Of a stretch of 34,997 nt of DNA, positions 1-9,326 are shown one piece after another. A program made the translations under genes and the position numbers. Below the pieces are notes generated by a model. It was not told the origin of the DNA and did no database searches. It worked only from the letters and a program-made list of their open reading frames with translations. Each line of letters opens with the position of its first letter. Position 1 is the first letter of the stretch. Source of the DNA: Pseudomonadota bacterium (GTDB lineage: Bacteria; Pseudomonadota; Alphaproteobacteria; HIMB59); contig JAQBUY010000003.1 in NCBI GenBank assembly GCA_027623775.1, forward strand, positions 1 to 34,997, given 5' to 3'.

Positions 1-110
1 TCCATCTTTACATTCTTTTCTTCTAGCACTTTTGCTTCTGCCTCTAATCTTGAGTCGGCATATATATTAGAAGTAAAAAATAGGGTTATAAGAATTAATA
101 AAATTTTCAT
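1..110 (-). CDS. Partial N-terminus of a putative secreted protein (MKILLILITLFFTSNIYADSRLEAEAKVLEEKNVKM...), runs off the window
   Basis: ATG at 110 (minus strand), signal-peptide-like N-terminus; its ATG overlaps the TGA of the upstream hydrolase gene (ATGA coupling at 107-110). Confidence 0.5.
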   Translation of the reverse strand, partial: MKILLILITLFFTSNIYADSRLEAEAKVLEEKNVKM

Positions 111-1120
111 TTTAATAATATTTTGATCTGATTATTAACAAAATCAAGATCCTCTTTACTTTTTGCTGCACCAGCATAATGACCATAATTAGATGGGATA
201 ATCTCTAACTTTCCATTTTTTAAACTCTTTAATTCTTCTTTATTTTCTTCAGGTGGAAAATATAAATCATTAATACCGGGCATGAGAACAACGTTAGCTT
301 TAATAGAACTTAAAGCTTCTTCTATATTCCCATTATATTTTTCATTATTGCTAATATCGTGTTCTTGCCAAGTTCTTATCATTGCCAATAAGTCATTAGC
401 ATCTCTTTTGTAGTAAATTGTTTTCCATAATTTATCGAGAACTTCCTGAGGACTTTTATATCCATCATTGAGATAGAGTTTTTCTCTAAACCAATTTTGA
501 CCTAAAGCCCAACCTGCCCAAGCCATGGCCATTGTTGTTTTTCCAGCATTTGGTTGTTCTTTGTAATTGCCTTCATTCCAATTTAGATCTGATGTTAAAG
601 CAGCATACATTCCTTCAAGGAAAACATGAGTATGGTCACTAGTTTTTGCATGAGCGCACATCGCTGCTATATTTTCTACAATGTCTGGATACTGAGTTGC
701 CCACTGGTAAGCTTGTTGACCTCCCATTGACCAACCAACAACTAACTTAATTTTTTCTATACCAAAAAGATTAGTAACTAAATTATGTTGAGCAATAACA
801 TTGTCTTGAATTGTTATTAGTGGAAAGTTAGGTCCGTTTAAGGGCTCAATAGTATTACTAGGAGAAGATGAAACTCCATTACAAAACATATTAGGAATTA
901 TTATGAAGTAGTCTTTCGGGTTAAGAGCTAACTGTTCTCCAATTAAATAACCTTGCTCTAGATGAGTGCCGGCATAACGAGTTGGATAAATAATTACATT
1001 ATCTTTTTTTTTATTGAGCTCTCCTATTGTTAAGTAGGAGAGCTCAAGATTGATAGTTACCCCAGATTTGAGAATAAAGTTCTCAAGCTTATGGACTTTA
1101 AGATTTGTACTACTGATCAA
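107..1120 (-). CDS. Alpha/beta hydrolase of the homoserine O-acetyltransferase (MetX-like) family
   Basis: 337 aa ORF with nucleophile elbow GWSMGG and the family pattern YPTRYAGTH...; TTG start directly after the stop of the upstream gene. Confidence 0.7.
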   Translation of the reverse strand: MISSTNLKVHKLENFILKSGVTINLELSYLTIGELNKKKDNVIIYPTRYAGTHLEQGYLIGEQLALNPKDYFIIIPNMFCNGVSSSPSNTIEPLNGPNFPLITIQDNVIAQHNLVTNLFGIEKIKLVVGWSMGGQQAYQWATQYPDIVENIAAMCAHAKTSDHTHVFLEGMYAALTSDLNWNEGNYKEQPNAGKTTMAMAWAGWALGQNWFREKLYLNDGYKSPQEVLDKLWKTIYYKRDANDLLAMIRTWQEHDISNNEKYNGNIEEALSSIKANVVLMPGINDLYFPPEENKEELKSLKNGKLEIIPSNYGHYAGAAKSKEDLDFVNNQIKILLK

Positions 1121-2518
1121 TTAAAATAGCTTTAGGTATTCTTTAATTTCCCAGTCAGTAGTTGTTGTATGATACCTGCTCCACTCGTCATACTTGTAGC
1201 CAATAAAGTTTTTAAGCATAGACTCACTAAATACTTCTTTAGTCAAAGGATCTGCCTTAAAAGCATCAATAGCCTCTAATAAGTTTCTTGGAAGAGTTTT
1301 GATCTTCTTGCCTTCTTCTTCTGTAATATCATAAAGACTTTTATTAGTAGCTTCAGGTGGTTGCATATTTTCAGTGATACCTTTAGTTACAGCAGCCGAC
1401 ATTAAAGTGAAAGTTAGATAAGGATTTTGTGTTAAATCAGAAGCTCTATCTTCTATACAAAATCTGTTTTGAGGCAATCTAATCATAGCAGATCTATTAT
1501 TACTTCCATAAGTCATGTGTGTAGGAGCCCAAGTGTGTCTACCGCCATCTAAACCTTCAACTGTAGGCACAAATCCATTATAAGAGTTAACAGTAGGACA
1601 AGCTAAAGCTGTGATTGCTGCACCATGCTCTAACATTCCAGCAACAGCATTCATAGCTCTTGATGAAAAATTATCTCCGTCTTTATATATATTTTTATTT
1701 TTTTCACTTATACATTCAACACTATGATTAATATGCGCTCCTGACCTCCAATCACTTATTTGAGTTTTAGGCATATATGAGATAAAAAAACCGTGTTTTT
1801 TTGCAATTTCTTTTAAAAGAACTCTTAAGAAAATAAATCTATCAGCCATACCAAGCATATCAGTATAACCAAAATCTAGTTCGTACTGACCATAGGCACC
1901 CTCTGCAACTACATCATGTAACTCCCACTTAAGATCTTCATTTAAAATATCAATAATCTCTTTCAAAAAATTCATTCCATCAATTGAATACTCTGAGTCA
2001 TATCCAAAAGCTTGTCTTCTTAAAGGAATAGGATCTCTATCAATGGCTTTTACAGGCTTACCATTTTCCCATTTCATTACAAAAAACTCAGGCTCTATAC
2101 CTACATAAAATTTTAGATCAGCATCTGCATTTTTCTTAATTTGTTTTTTAAGTGTTTGTCTTGGACAAACATCATAAGGCTTACCATTCCACCACAAGTC
2201 AGAAAATACCCATGCACAGGTTTTATCCCAAGGACATATCAATAAGGAATCAAGGTCTGGTACAGGAATTTGATCATTATCGGCAGCAGTTAATTCAGGA
2301 ACAAAAGAAACAGAGTGGACAGCAAACTGAGGACCTTTACCAGAGCACAGATCTTCAAAATCACTTATGGGCATAGGTTTAGTTTTTGGACTACCTAAAA
2401 AATCAATCCAATGGGAGTAGATGTATTTAACACCTTTGGACTCTAAGTCTTTTTTTACAGCTTTTACTCTTGCAGGATCCGGTAAGGCATCCTTCATATT
2501 TTCGATATATTCTCCCAT
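1121..2518 (-). CDS. Glutamine synthetase family protein (divergent GS-fold ligase)
   Basis: 465 aa ORF; GS signatures PTVNSYNGFVPT, NNRSAMIRLPQNRFCIEDRASDLTQNPYL. Confidence 0.8.
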   Translation of the reverse strand: MGEYIENMKDALPDPARVKAVKKDLESKGVKYIYSHWIDFLGSPKTKPMPISDFEDLCSGKGPQFAVHSVSFVPELTAADNDQIPVPDLDSLLICPWDKTCAWVFSDLWWNGKPYDVCPRQTLKKQIKKNADADLKFYVGIEPEFFVMKWENGKPVKAIDRDPIPLRRQAFGYDSEYSIDGMNFLKEIIDILNEDLKWELHDVVAEGAYGQYELDFGYTDMLGMADRFIFLRVLLKEIAKKHGFFISYMPKTQISDWRSGAHINHSVECISEKNKNIYKDGDNFSSRAMNAVAGMLEHGAAITALACPTVNSYNGFVPTVEGLDGGRHTWAPTHMTYGSNNRSAMIRLPQNRFCIEDRASDLTQNPYLTFTLMSAAVTKGITENMQPPEATNKSLYDITEEEGKKIKTLPRNLLEAIDAFKADPLTKEVFSESMLKNFIGYKYDEWSRYHTTTTDWEIKEYLKLF

Positions 2519-2632
2519 AATTGCTCCTATAAATTTAAAATAAAATAATATCCATTATGTACATATAGTAAATATATTTTTATTAAAAAAGTAATAGTAT
2601 GTATAGCATAGTCAATTATGTTATAAGTAATC

Positions 2633-2881
2633 ATGAATATAAATTTATTTAGAGCAAATTGGAGAAAATTTTATAAAAGAGCTTTTGTTACGACTTTTAT
2701 TATAACATCTCTATTGACAATGATAGATCAGGGCTTATCCAACCCTCTATTTGCAAATAAAATAATTAGTATGAAATCTTTTTTAGACGCACTCTTACAA
2801 ATTTTTTATTTTTCAGTCGGATCTGGACTGTTAGCTATTATAACATTAATAGCTTTAGCTTTACTTAGAAATAAAAGTTAA
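2633..2881 (+). CDS. Small membrane protein, function unknown
   Basis: 82 aa ORF with two predicted hydrophobic segments, in an otherwise unexplained interval. Confidence 0.5.
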   Translation: MNINLFRANWRKFYKRAFVTTFIITSLLTMIDQGLSNPLFANKIISMKSFLDALLQIFYFSVGSGLLAIITLIALALLRNKS

Positions 2882-3618
2882 TTTAAATCTAATAACCAAT
2901 TTTTCAGCTCTACTAAACGATCACCTTTATCTGTAATTTCTTTTGTTTTTAAAAAATCAATTAGCGTATTAAATTCGGTTTCATTAAAGATTGCATGATA
3001 GTTATTCTTCCAAAATATCATGAGATCAGCAATATAGTCATAACCCAATTCTGGATGATACTGAGTGCAAAAAATATTTCTATTAGCTGAGAATATGGAC
3101 TGAATGCATCTATCGTTTTCAGCTATAACTTCAAAATCATCAGGAATATCAACAATAATATCGTAATGATGTGCTGGAGCATCAAAAATTAAGTCTTTAT
3201 TTTTATATATAGAATTCTCTAAAACATTATTTTTTATTTTTATATCTTTTGATATTCCAAATTCTGGATTATTGCTTTTAAATACTTTTTTTCCTAAAGC
3301 GGTAACTATAACTTGCATTCCCCAGCAGCTACCCCAAATAGGTTTTCCTAAACTTAAAATTTTAGAACATAAATTAAGTTGTGATTTATTATGTTGATTA
3401 TTTTCATAAATATTTCCACCTCCACCCGTCCACATAAAAGCTTCGTAACTATCTAATATAAATTTATTTGGACTATATGAACTATAATTATCTACAACCA
3501 CATCTGGGATTAATTCTTTAATCAGATTATTAAATATATTTTTTTGTAAAGCACATCCAGCTTTTTCATGATCTTTGTCACCATCCTCTGTCCATCCATT
3601 AACAACAAGTATTTTCAA
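2878..3618 (-). CDS. Class I glutamine amidotransferase (GATase1) family protein
   Basis: 246 aa ORF; nucleophile motif GSCWGMQ and catalytic His/Glu motif QYHPE. Confidence 0.75.
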   Translation of the reverse strand: MKILVVNGWTEDGDKDHEKAGCALQKNIFNNLIKELIPDVVVDNYSSYSPNKFILDSYEAFMWTGGGGNIYENNQHNKSQLNLCSKILSLGKPIWGSCWGMQVIVTALGKKVFKSNNPEFGISKDIKIKNNVLENSIYKNKDLIFDAPAHHYDIIVDIPDDFEVIAENDRCIQSIFSANRNIFCTQYHPELGYDYIADLMIFWKNNYHAIFNETEFNTLIDFLKTKEITDKGDRLVELKNWLLDLN

Positions 3619-3802
3619 TTTTATTTTTTAATTTTTTTTTTTTAAAAAAACTATCTTTTGTATAAAGATCATTATCTTTCTTTGCAAGTATTCTTAAGAT
3701 CACGCCCATAATTACGATCCACGTTACAGCAGCTAGGACTTTATTATCAATAAATGTTTGCACTAATTGCTGTACAAAAAGATTTACACCTGTGTATTCC
3801 AT
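3599..3802 (-). CDS. Single-TM microprotein in amt operon
   Basis: 67 aa ORF with one hydrophobic segment and Lys-rich tail; collinear with amt; overlaps the next gene by 20 nt. Confidence 0.45.
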   Translation of the reverse strand: MEYTGVNLFVQQLVQTFIDNKVLAAVTWIVIMGVILRILAKKDNDLYTKDSFFKKKKLKNKIENTCC

Positions 3803-3820
3803 ATAATATTTTTTTATGTT

Positions 3821-3852
3821 AAGGAGCGAATATAAAAAAATATCCGCTCCTT
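3821..3852. other. Intercistronic hairpin (AAGGAGCG-A-ATAT / ATAT-C-CGCTCCTT)
   Basis: Near-perfect inverted repeat with one mismatch, between two microprotein ORFs; no U-tract on the minus strand. Confidence 0.6.
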
Positions 3853-3865
3853 ATTCAATTAAAAA

Positions 3866-4048
3866 CTACTTAGTGTTTTTATCTGTTTCAGACTCGTGTT
3901 TAGCAGCTGACCATGTCGTAAAGATCAGTATTGCTATAGAAACAAGTGTCCAAAAGATTAAGGTACCTTCACTATCAGCTGACGTGAAGTAAGCATCTAC
4001 ACCTTCGTAGCTACTTGTGGCACCTGGCCATGAATTAAATATGCTCAT
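3866..4048 (-). CDS. Single-TM microprotein directly downstream of amt
   Basis: 60 aa ORF MSIFNSWPGATSSYEG...TLIFWTLVSIAILIFTTWSAAKHE, 20 nt downstream of amt, same strand. Confidence 0.6.
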   Translation of the reverse strand: MSIFNSWPGATSSYEGVDAYFTSADSEGTLIFWTLVSIAILIFTTWSAAKHESETDKNTK

Positions 4049-4068
4049 TTAATTATCCTTTCAACCGA

Positions 4069-5370
4069 TTAATAGTTAGTGGCTCTTAAACCAAGTTCAG
4101 CTTTGTCAATACCAGCTTGTTGAACATGATCTGGCACTCTTAACCAACCCATCATTTTCATAACAAACGATACTCCGTAACCAGGTATAAATCCTACTGC
4201 AAACATAGTAATACAACCAACGAATTGACCATAAAAGCTTACTGCAGGGATAGCATCGGAAGCGCCAGGATAACCTGAAGCAAATATTCCCATTGCTAAA
4301 ACACCCCAAATACCAGCTACACCATGAACGGCAACAGCACCAACCGGATCATCCACTTTAAAGATTTTGTGAAGTAGGTCATTTGCAGGAATGATTATAA
4401 TTCCTCCAACAGTTCCTAAAACAAAAGCTAATCCTGGATACCAAATATCAAGACCTGCAGCGACAGAGAATATTCCCGCTAGTCCGCCTGACATTATCCA
4501 AAAAGGATTACCTTTACCCATCCAGAATGCACCAATCATGCCACCAGCAAGACCCATAAGAGCATTGTAAGCAAAAGATGATAGTGTTGCTGGAGCTCCA
4601 TAAATCTGAGTCCATGTGGTTACTTCTTGCATATCTAGCGCAGGCAGACCTGGCCAAATTAAGCAAGCACCTAAAAAACCAAAGAAACCTACGATTATCA
4701 TTAGTAATCCTACAAATGAAAACCTTAGATCATGGCCTTCTAATTCGTTCATTGATCCATCATCATTATATCTACCTACTCTTGGTCCTAAATTTAGGAT
4801 AACACCAAAAGCAAACCAACCTGCTATCATATGAACAACCCCAGCTGCAGCTACATCATGATAACCAAACTTAGTCACCAGCCAACCATCAAAATGCCAA
4901 CCCCATGATGCGCCTAAATTCCAACAAACAGAACCTAGTAACACTGCTAGGAAAACAAAAGAACTAATTCTAATTCTTTCGATAACAGCACCTGAAAAAA
5001 TAGAAGCTGTAGTACAAGCAAACAAAGTAAAGGCTGCCCAGAATACTCCTGTCAATTGATCAGAAAGCATTGGACCCATTGAAACGTTCCAAGGCACTCC
5101 ATAACCTTCCATATCCATAGGCACTAGACCATGAGGAAAGGCTAGATAAATATACCAACCGAATAGCCAAAAAGTCGGTATCATAAACGCAAATGCGAGT
5201 AAATTTTTAACACCAGAGGATACTGCATTTTGCATTCTAGATGCGCCTACCTCATACATTAAAAAACCGACGTGAATAGCTATCATTAACCCAGTCATAA
5301 TATAGTACCATCCTTCTGCGACGGCAGCCGACTGAGCTATAACGTAAGACGATAGTTGTTCTAAAGTCAT
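4069..5370 (-). CDS. amt: Ammonium transporter, Amt family
   Basis: 433 aa multi-TM ORF; Amt motifs including GASWGWHFDGW, AAGVVHMIAGW and DDPVGAVAVHGVAGIWGVLAMGIF. Confidence 0.95.
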   Translation of the reverse strand: MTLEQLSSYVIAQSAAVAEGWYYIMTGLMIAIHVGFLMYEVGASRMQNAVSSGVKNLLAFAFMIPTFWLFGWYIYLAFPHGLVPMDMEGYGVPWNVSMGPMLSDQLTGVFWAAFTLFACTTASIFSGAVIERIRISSFVFLAVLLGSVCWNLGASWGWHFDGWLVTKFGYHDVAAAGVVHMIAGWFAFGVILNLGPRVGRYNDDGSMNELEGHDLRFSFVGLLMIIVGFFGFLGACLIWPGLPALDMQEVTTWTQIYGAPATLSSFAYNALMGLAGGMIGAFWMGKGNPFWIMSGGLAGIFSVAAGLDIWYPGLAFVLGTVGGIIIIPANDLLHKIFKVDDPVGAVAVHGVAGIWGVLAMGIFASGYPGASDAIPAVSFYGQFVGCITMFAVGFIPGYGVSFVMKMMGWLRVPDHVQQAGIDKAELGLRATNY

Positions 5371-5459
5371 TTTTTATTTCTCCTAATTTATAATAAAGAA
5401 TCTAATGATTCCCATTCCATTTCTAAATTTAAACTTTTATGTACTAAAACCTATTTTAT

Positions 5460-5478
5460 TATTTCAATTAGTGAAACA
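5460..5478. promoter_or_regulatory. Candidate IclR-type operator TATTTCAATTAGTGAAACA
   Basis: TTTCA-N5-TGAAA palindrome core in the amt / GS-III divergent intergenic region; same spacing as the 14015-14033 palindrome. Confidence 0.45.
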
Positions 5479-5556
5479 ATTTAAAAAAAAATACATTGAT
5501 TTCATTGAATTTTTATGTGAAATCGATAGGATTTAAATAAAAACAGGAGAAAAAAC

Positions 5557-6864
5557 ATGTCAGTAAATTTACATAATTATGCTAAGAAAAATGGTATTGA
5601 ATATTTTTTCGTAAGCTTCGTTGATATGTTTGGAATACTAAGATCTAAGTTAGTTCCTGCAAGAGCTATAGATGAAATTCAATCTGAAGGAGCAGGTTTT
5701 GCAGGTTTTGCAACCTGGCTTGATATGTCTCCATCTGACCCTGATATGTTTGGAATGCCCGATGGTGATAGTGTAATGCAACTACCCTGGGATAAAAAAA
5801 TTGCTTGGGTCGCTTGCGATTTATATATGTCAGGAAAACCTGTTGAAGCCTCACCTAGAATTGCTTTAAAAAATCAAATAGAGAGAGCAAAAAAATTAGG
5901 AATGCATATGAAGTCTGGAGTAGAGTGTGAATATTTTCTTGTGAATTCCGATGGTACCGCACTTTTTGATGAAAAAGATACACAAGAAAAACCTTGTTAT
6001 GACTCAGCAGCGCTCATGCGCAGATACGATATCATCACAGAAATATGTGATGCAATGATTGAATTAGGCTGGAAGCCTTATCAAAACGATCATGAAGATG
6101 CGAATGGTCAGTTTGAAATGAATTGGGATTTTTCTGATTGTTTGACGACAGCTGATCGACATGTTTTTTTTAAGTTTATGACAAAATCAATTGCTGAGAA
6201 GCATGGTATGAGAGCAACTTTTATGCCCAAACCTTTTGTGAATCTCACAGGCAATGGTTGTCATAGTCATATTTCAGTTTGGGACAAAACGGGAAAGAAA
6301 AATTTATTTTTAGATAAAAAAGATGAATTAGGTTTATCTCAATCTGGTTATCATTTTTTAGGTGGAGTGGTTGAAAGCGCTGATAAAATGGCCGCTATTT
6401 TTAATCCAACTGTTAATAGTTATAAAAGGATTAATGGATCTGTGACAACGTCTGGCGCTACTTGGTCTCCGAGTTCCATTACTTGGGCTGGAAATAATAG
6501 AACACATATGGTTCGAGTTCCAGGTCCTGGAAGATTTGAATTGAGACTAATGGATGGTGCTGTAAACCCCTATTTACTTCAAGCGGGTAGTTTAGTTCTA
6601 GGGTTGGATGGCGTTATTAATAAAAGAGATCCAGGAAAGAGATTAGATATAAATATGTATACAGAAGGTCATAAAGCAGGAAAAGTTAAAAAACTGCCAT
6701 TAAACTTATTAGACTCTATTCGTAATTTCGAAGCTTCTAAAATCATTAGAGAAGGATTTGGGAACCAATTTGTTGATAGTTATGTAAAGCTAAAAAACAA
6801 AGAGTGGGAAGCGTTCAATAAGCACCTTTCTGATTGGGAAAGAAATGCAACACTAGACTGTTAA
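5557..6864 (+). CDS. gmaS: Type III glutamine synthetase family: gamma-glutamylmethylamide synthetase (GmaS) or GlnT
   Basis: 435 aa; NDHEDANGQFEMNW, NGCHSHISVWD, NNRTHMVRVPGPGRFELRLMDGAVNPYLLQ; location near mgs/mgd. GmaS versus GlnT cannot be settled without phylogeny. Confidence 0.7.
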   Translation: MSVNLHNYAKKNGIEYFFVSFVDMFGILRSKLVPARAIDEIQSEGAGFAGFATWLDMSPSDPDMFGMPDGDSVMQLPWDKKIAWVACDLYMSGKPVEASPRIALKNQIERAKKLGMHMKSGVECEYFLVNSDGTALFDEKDTQEKPCYDSAALMRRYDIITEICDAMIELGWKPYQNDHEDANGQFEMNWDFSDCLTTADRHVFFKFMTKSIAEKHGMRATFMPKPFVNLTGNGCHSHISVWDKTGKKNLFLDKKDELGLSQSGYHFLGGVVESADKMAAIFNPTVNSYKRINGSVTTSGATWSPSSITWAGNNRTHMVRVPGPGRFELRLMDGAVNPYLLQAGSLVLGLDGVINKRDPGKRLDINMYTEGHKAGKVKKLPLNLLDSIRNFEASKIIREGFGNQFVDSYVKLKNKEWEAFNKHLSDWERNATLDC

Positions 6865-6870
6865 AAATAA

Positions 6871-7428
6871 ATGTTATCAAAAGAAATATTAAGAGAAAAG
6901 TTTTTAGATTGGCAATGTCAATCAAGAATTCAATCTTTTAGATTGCAAAATGGAAGGCCAAATTCTTCAATGGCTCCTCTTTTATTAGACAAAAAAGGTA
7001 ATGAAATAAGTAGAATTATAGTTGTAATTACAGAAAACGATCCTGACAATACTACTAAAATGTTTGAACATATCAATAAAGAAACTTACGATCCAGCTAC
7101 TCGATTTGATAAAATGAATAAATTTCTTTCCTCTGAATATTTCATAGATAGAAATAATTTTTCCGACTCACTTTTTGCCACTTTTCCAATGAATTCTTCG
7201 ATTACTAAAAAAATACTTAAAGATATTTCTTGTACGTTAGATTTTATTCATCTCTCTACTAATTACCGTTTGATTTGCAGTGCATTTAAATTAGATATAA
7301 ATGAAGAGCATTGGGCAAATATTTACTGGCATAATAAGAACTTTAATCCTGGATTAGGGTCAGATATTGATGTAATCAAATTTATTCCCGACTGGAAAAA
7401 ATCAAAGCTTATTAGAATTACCGATTAA
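6871..7428 (+). CDS. Uncharacterised 185 aa protein coupled to the GS-III gene
   Basis: ORF starts 6 nt after the GS-III stop, same strand; no family recognised. Confidence 0.65.
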   Translation: MLSKEILREKFLDWQCQSRIQSFRLQNGRPNSSMAPLLLDKKGNEISRIIVVITENDPDNTTKMFEHINKETYDPATRFDKMNKFLSSEYFIDRNNFSDSLFATFPMNSSITKKILKDISCTLDFIHLSTNYRLICSAFKLDINEEHWANIYWHNKNFNPGLGSDIDVIKFIPDWKKSKLIRITD

Positions 7429-7461
7429 AAAAGGGGGATAAGAATTACTCTACCCCCTTTT
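7429..7461. terminator. Bidirectional terminator between convergent genes
   Basis: AAAAGGGGG...CCCCCTTTT inverted repeat in a convergent intergenic space. Confidence 0.65.
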
Positions 7462-7482
7462 ATTTAAAATAATATAAATTAT

Positions 7483-7971
7483 TTATTCTACTAATTTAAA
7501 ATTATCACCCTTCCCATATGTTCTTTTTAGCTGAACAAGTGGATGATTTGGTGACATTTGAAATTTAATTAATAATTCTCTCGCTAACATATCTCTGTCT
7601 TGTTGACCTTTTGGAAGATTCATTTTTTTAGGTAATGTTATCCACGCATTCGCATTTCTATCAAAAACTGCCGGCGTATCACCTTCAAACCCCATATGAA
7701 TATCTTCTAACCAGTTAAGATCATCCCAACCCATTATATCGATATATTTTTTGAGAAATGGTGTAATGTGCTTATAATCAGGAATTAAATTTACATCATA
7801 ACGATAGCCAATATGCTGACCAATCATTTTTTCTCTTGATGATTTAATTTCCTTATCTTTTAACTTTGCTCCACCAACTACCTGATAATCAGTTTTTGAA
7901 ACTTTCTTCTTAGAAGTTGCTTTAACGCTACCGGAAGATTTTTTCTTTGTAGTTTTTTTCTTTGTTACCAT
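7483..7971 (-). CDS. Uncharacterised 162 aa protein with Lys/Ser/Thr-rich N-terminus
   Basis: Last ORF of the second triad operon, 11 nt downstream of the FMN-domain gene. Confidence 0.75.
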   Translation of the reverse strand: MVTKKKTTKKKSSGSVKATSKKKVSKTDYQVVGGAKLKDKEIKSSREKMIGQHIGYRYDVNLIPDYKHITPFLKKYIDIMGWDDLNWLEDIHMGFEGDTPAVFDRNANAWITLPKKMNLPKGQQDRDMLARELLIKFQMSPNHPLVQLKRTYGKGDNFKLVE

Positions 7972-7982
7972 TATTCCTCCTT

Positions 7983-9317
7983 TTATAATGAGTGATAGTT
8001 GTCAACGCCAACTGTGAGATTTGTACCTGCTAGTGGAACTTTAGCCATAGCTGATGATTCCATTGTAAGAGCTGCCAAATCTTCAGGCTCAAGTGAGTGG
8101 ATATTAGTTTTTCCACAAGCTCTTGCTAACATTTGACATTCTAATGTCATAGTACTTAATAAGTTATAAACCCTGTCTGCTGCTTCTGTAGGATCTAATC
8201 TACTTCTTAGAACGGGATCTTGAGTGGCTACACCAACTGGACATCTTCCAGTATGACAGTGGTAGCAGTATCCTGCCTCAACACCCATTTCTTTTTCATA
8301 GTCAGCCTCAGGAATGTCTTTATTACAATTCAGTGCCACTAATGCAGCTGTACCGATTGCAATTGCATCTGCGCCTAGAGCTAACGCTTTAGCCATATCA
8401 GCTCCGTCTCTAATACCACCTGCAAAAACAAGTGAAATTTCACCTGATTTTCCTACGTCATCCAAAGCTCTTCTAGCTTCTCTCACAGCAGCAATTCCAG
8501 GAATACCTGTATTTGCAGCAGCAATATGAGGACCTGCAGCTGTAGAACCTTCCATTGAGTCTAAGAAAATTGCATCTGGATCACATTTAGCAGCCATACG
8601 AACATCATCATAAACTCTTGAAGCTCCGATTTTTAATTGGATCGGCACTTGATTATCTGTTAACTCTCTTAGCTCTTGTATTTTTAAAGCTAAGTCATCA
8701 GGACCCATCCAATCAGGATGTCTTGCTGGTGATCTTTGATCAATTCCCGCTGGTAAAGATCTCATCTCAGCAACTTGATCAGTAACTTTTTGACCCATCA
8801 AATGACCGCCCATACCCACTTTTTGACCTTGCCCAATAAACACTTCAATAGCATCTGCTAATTGAGCATGATGAGGGTTAAAACCATATCTTGATTGAAT
8901 ACACTGGTAGTACCATTTATGAGAATATCTTCTCTCATCAGGTATCATTCCACCTTCTCCAGAACAAGTAGCACTACCCGCCATTGATGAACCTCTAGCC
9001 AAAGCTATTTTTGCCTCATAAGATAAAGCACCAAAACTCATACCGGTTATATAAACAGGTATATCTAGTTTTATAGGATTTTTTGCTCTAGGGCCGATAA
9101 TAGTCTTTGTTAAACATTTTTCCCTGTAGCCTTCAATAACAAATCTAGTTAATGTACCAGGTAAGAAAACCAAGTCATCCCAATGAGGAATTTTCTTCAT
9201 TAGAGCCATACCTCTCATACGGTAACGACCTAATTGAGCCTTAATATGAATATCGTCCATTACTTCTGGAGTGAAGATGGAATTTTTTCCTAATAGTTGT
9301 GTATTACGTTTTGTCAT
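7983..9317 (-). CDS. FMN-binding glutamate synthase domain protein (GlxD/MgsC-like), cysteine motif retained
   Basis: 444 aa; GMSFGALSYEAK, VFAGGIRDGADMAKALALGADA; Cys motif CYHCHTGRCPVGVATQDP. Confidence 0.9.
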   Translation of the reverse strand: MTKRNTQLLGKNSIFTPEVMDDIHIKAQLGRYRMRGMALMKKIPHWDDLVFLPGTLTRFVIEGYREKCLTKTIIGPRAKNPIKLDIPVYITGMSFGALSYEAKIALARGSSMAGSATCSGEGGMIPDERRYSHKWYYQCIQSRYGFNPHHAQLADAIEVFIGQGQKVGMGGHLMGQKVTDQVAEMRSLPAGIDQRSPARHPDWMGPDDLALKIQELRELTDNQVPIQLKIGASRVYDDVRMAAKCDPDAIFLDSMEGSTAAGPHIAAANTGIPGIAAVREARRALDDVGKSGEISLVFAGGIRDGADMAKALALGADAIAIGTAALVALNCNKDIPEADYEKEMGVEAGYCYHCHTGRCPVGVATQDPVLRSRLDPTEAADRVYNLLSTMTLECQMLARACGKTNIHSLEPEDLAALTMESSAMAKVPLAGTNLTVGVDNYHSL

Positions 9318-9326
9318 TATATTTTC

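Noticed and set aside
2152-2376. ORF antisense to the GS-family gene
   Set aside because: Fully inside a strongly supported gene on the other strand; no recognisable domain.
3821-3852. Intrinsic terminator after the amt microprotein
   Set aside because: The stem is strong, but the minus-strand 3' flank (AACATAAAAAAATATT) is A-rich rather than U-rich; kept as a generic hairpin.
4106-4834. Three ORFs (4106-4309 -, 4578-4802 +, 4616-4834 +) inside amt
   Set aside because: Overlap the Amt coding sequence in other frames; compositional artefacts.
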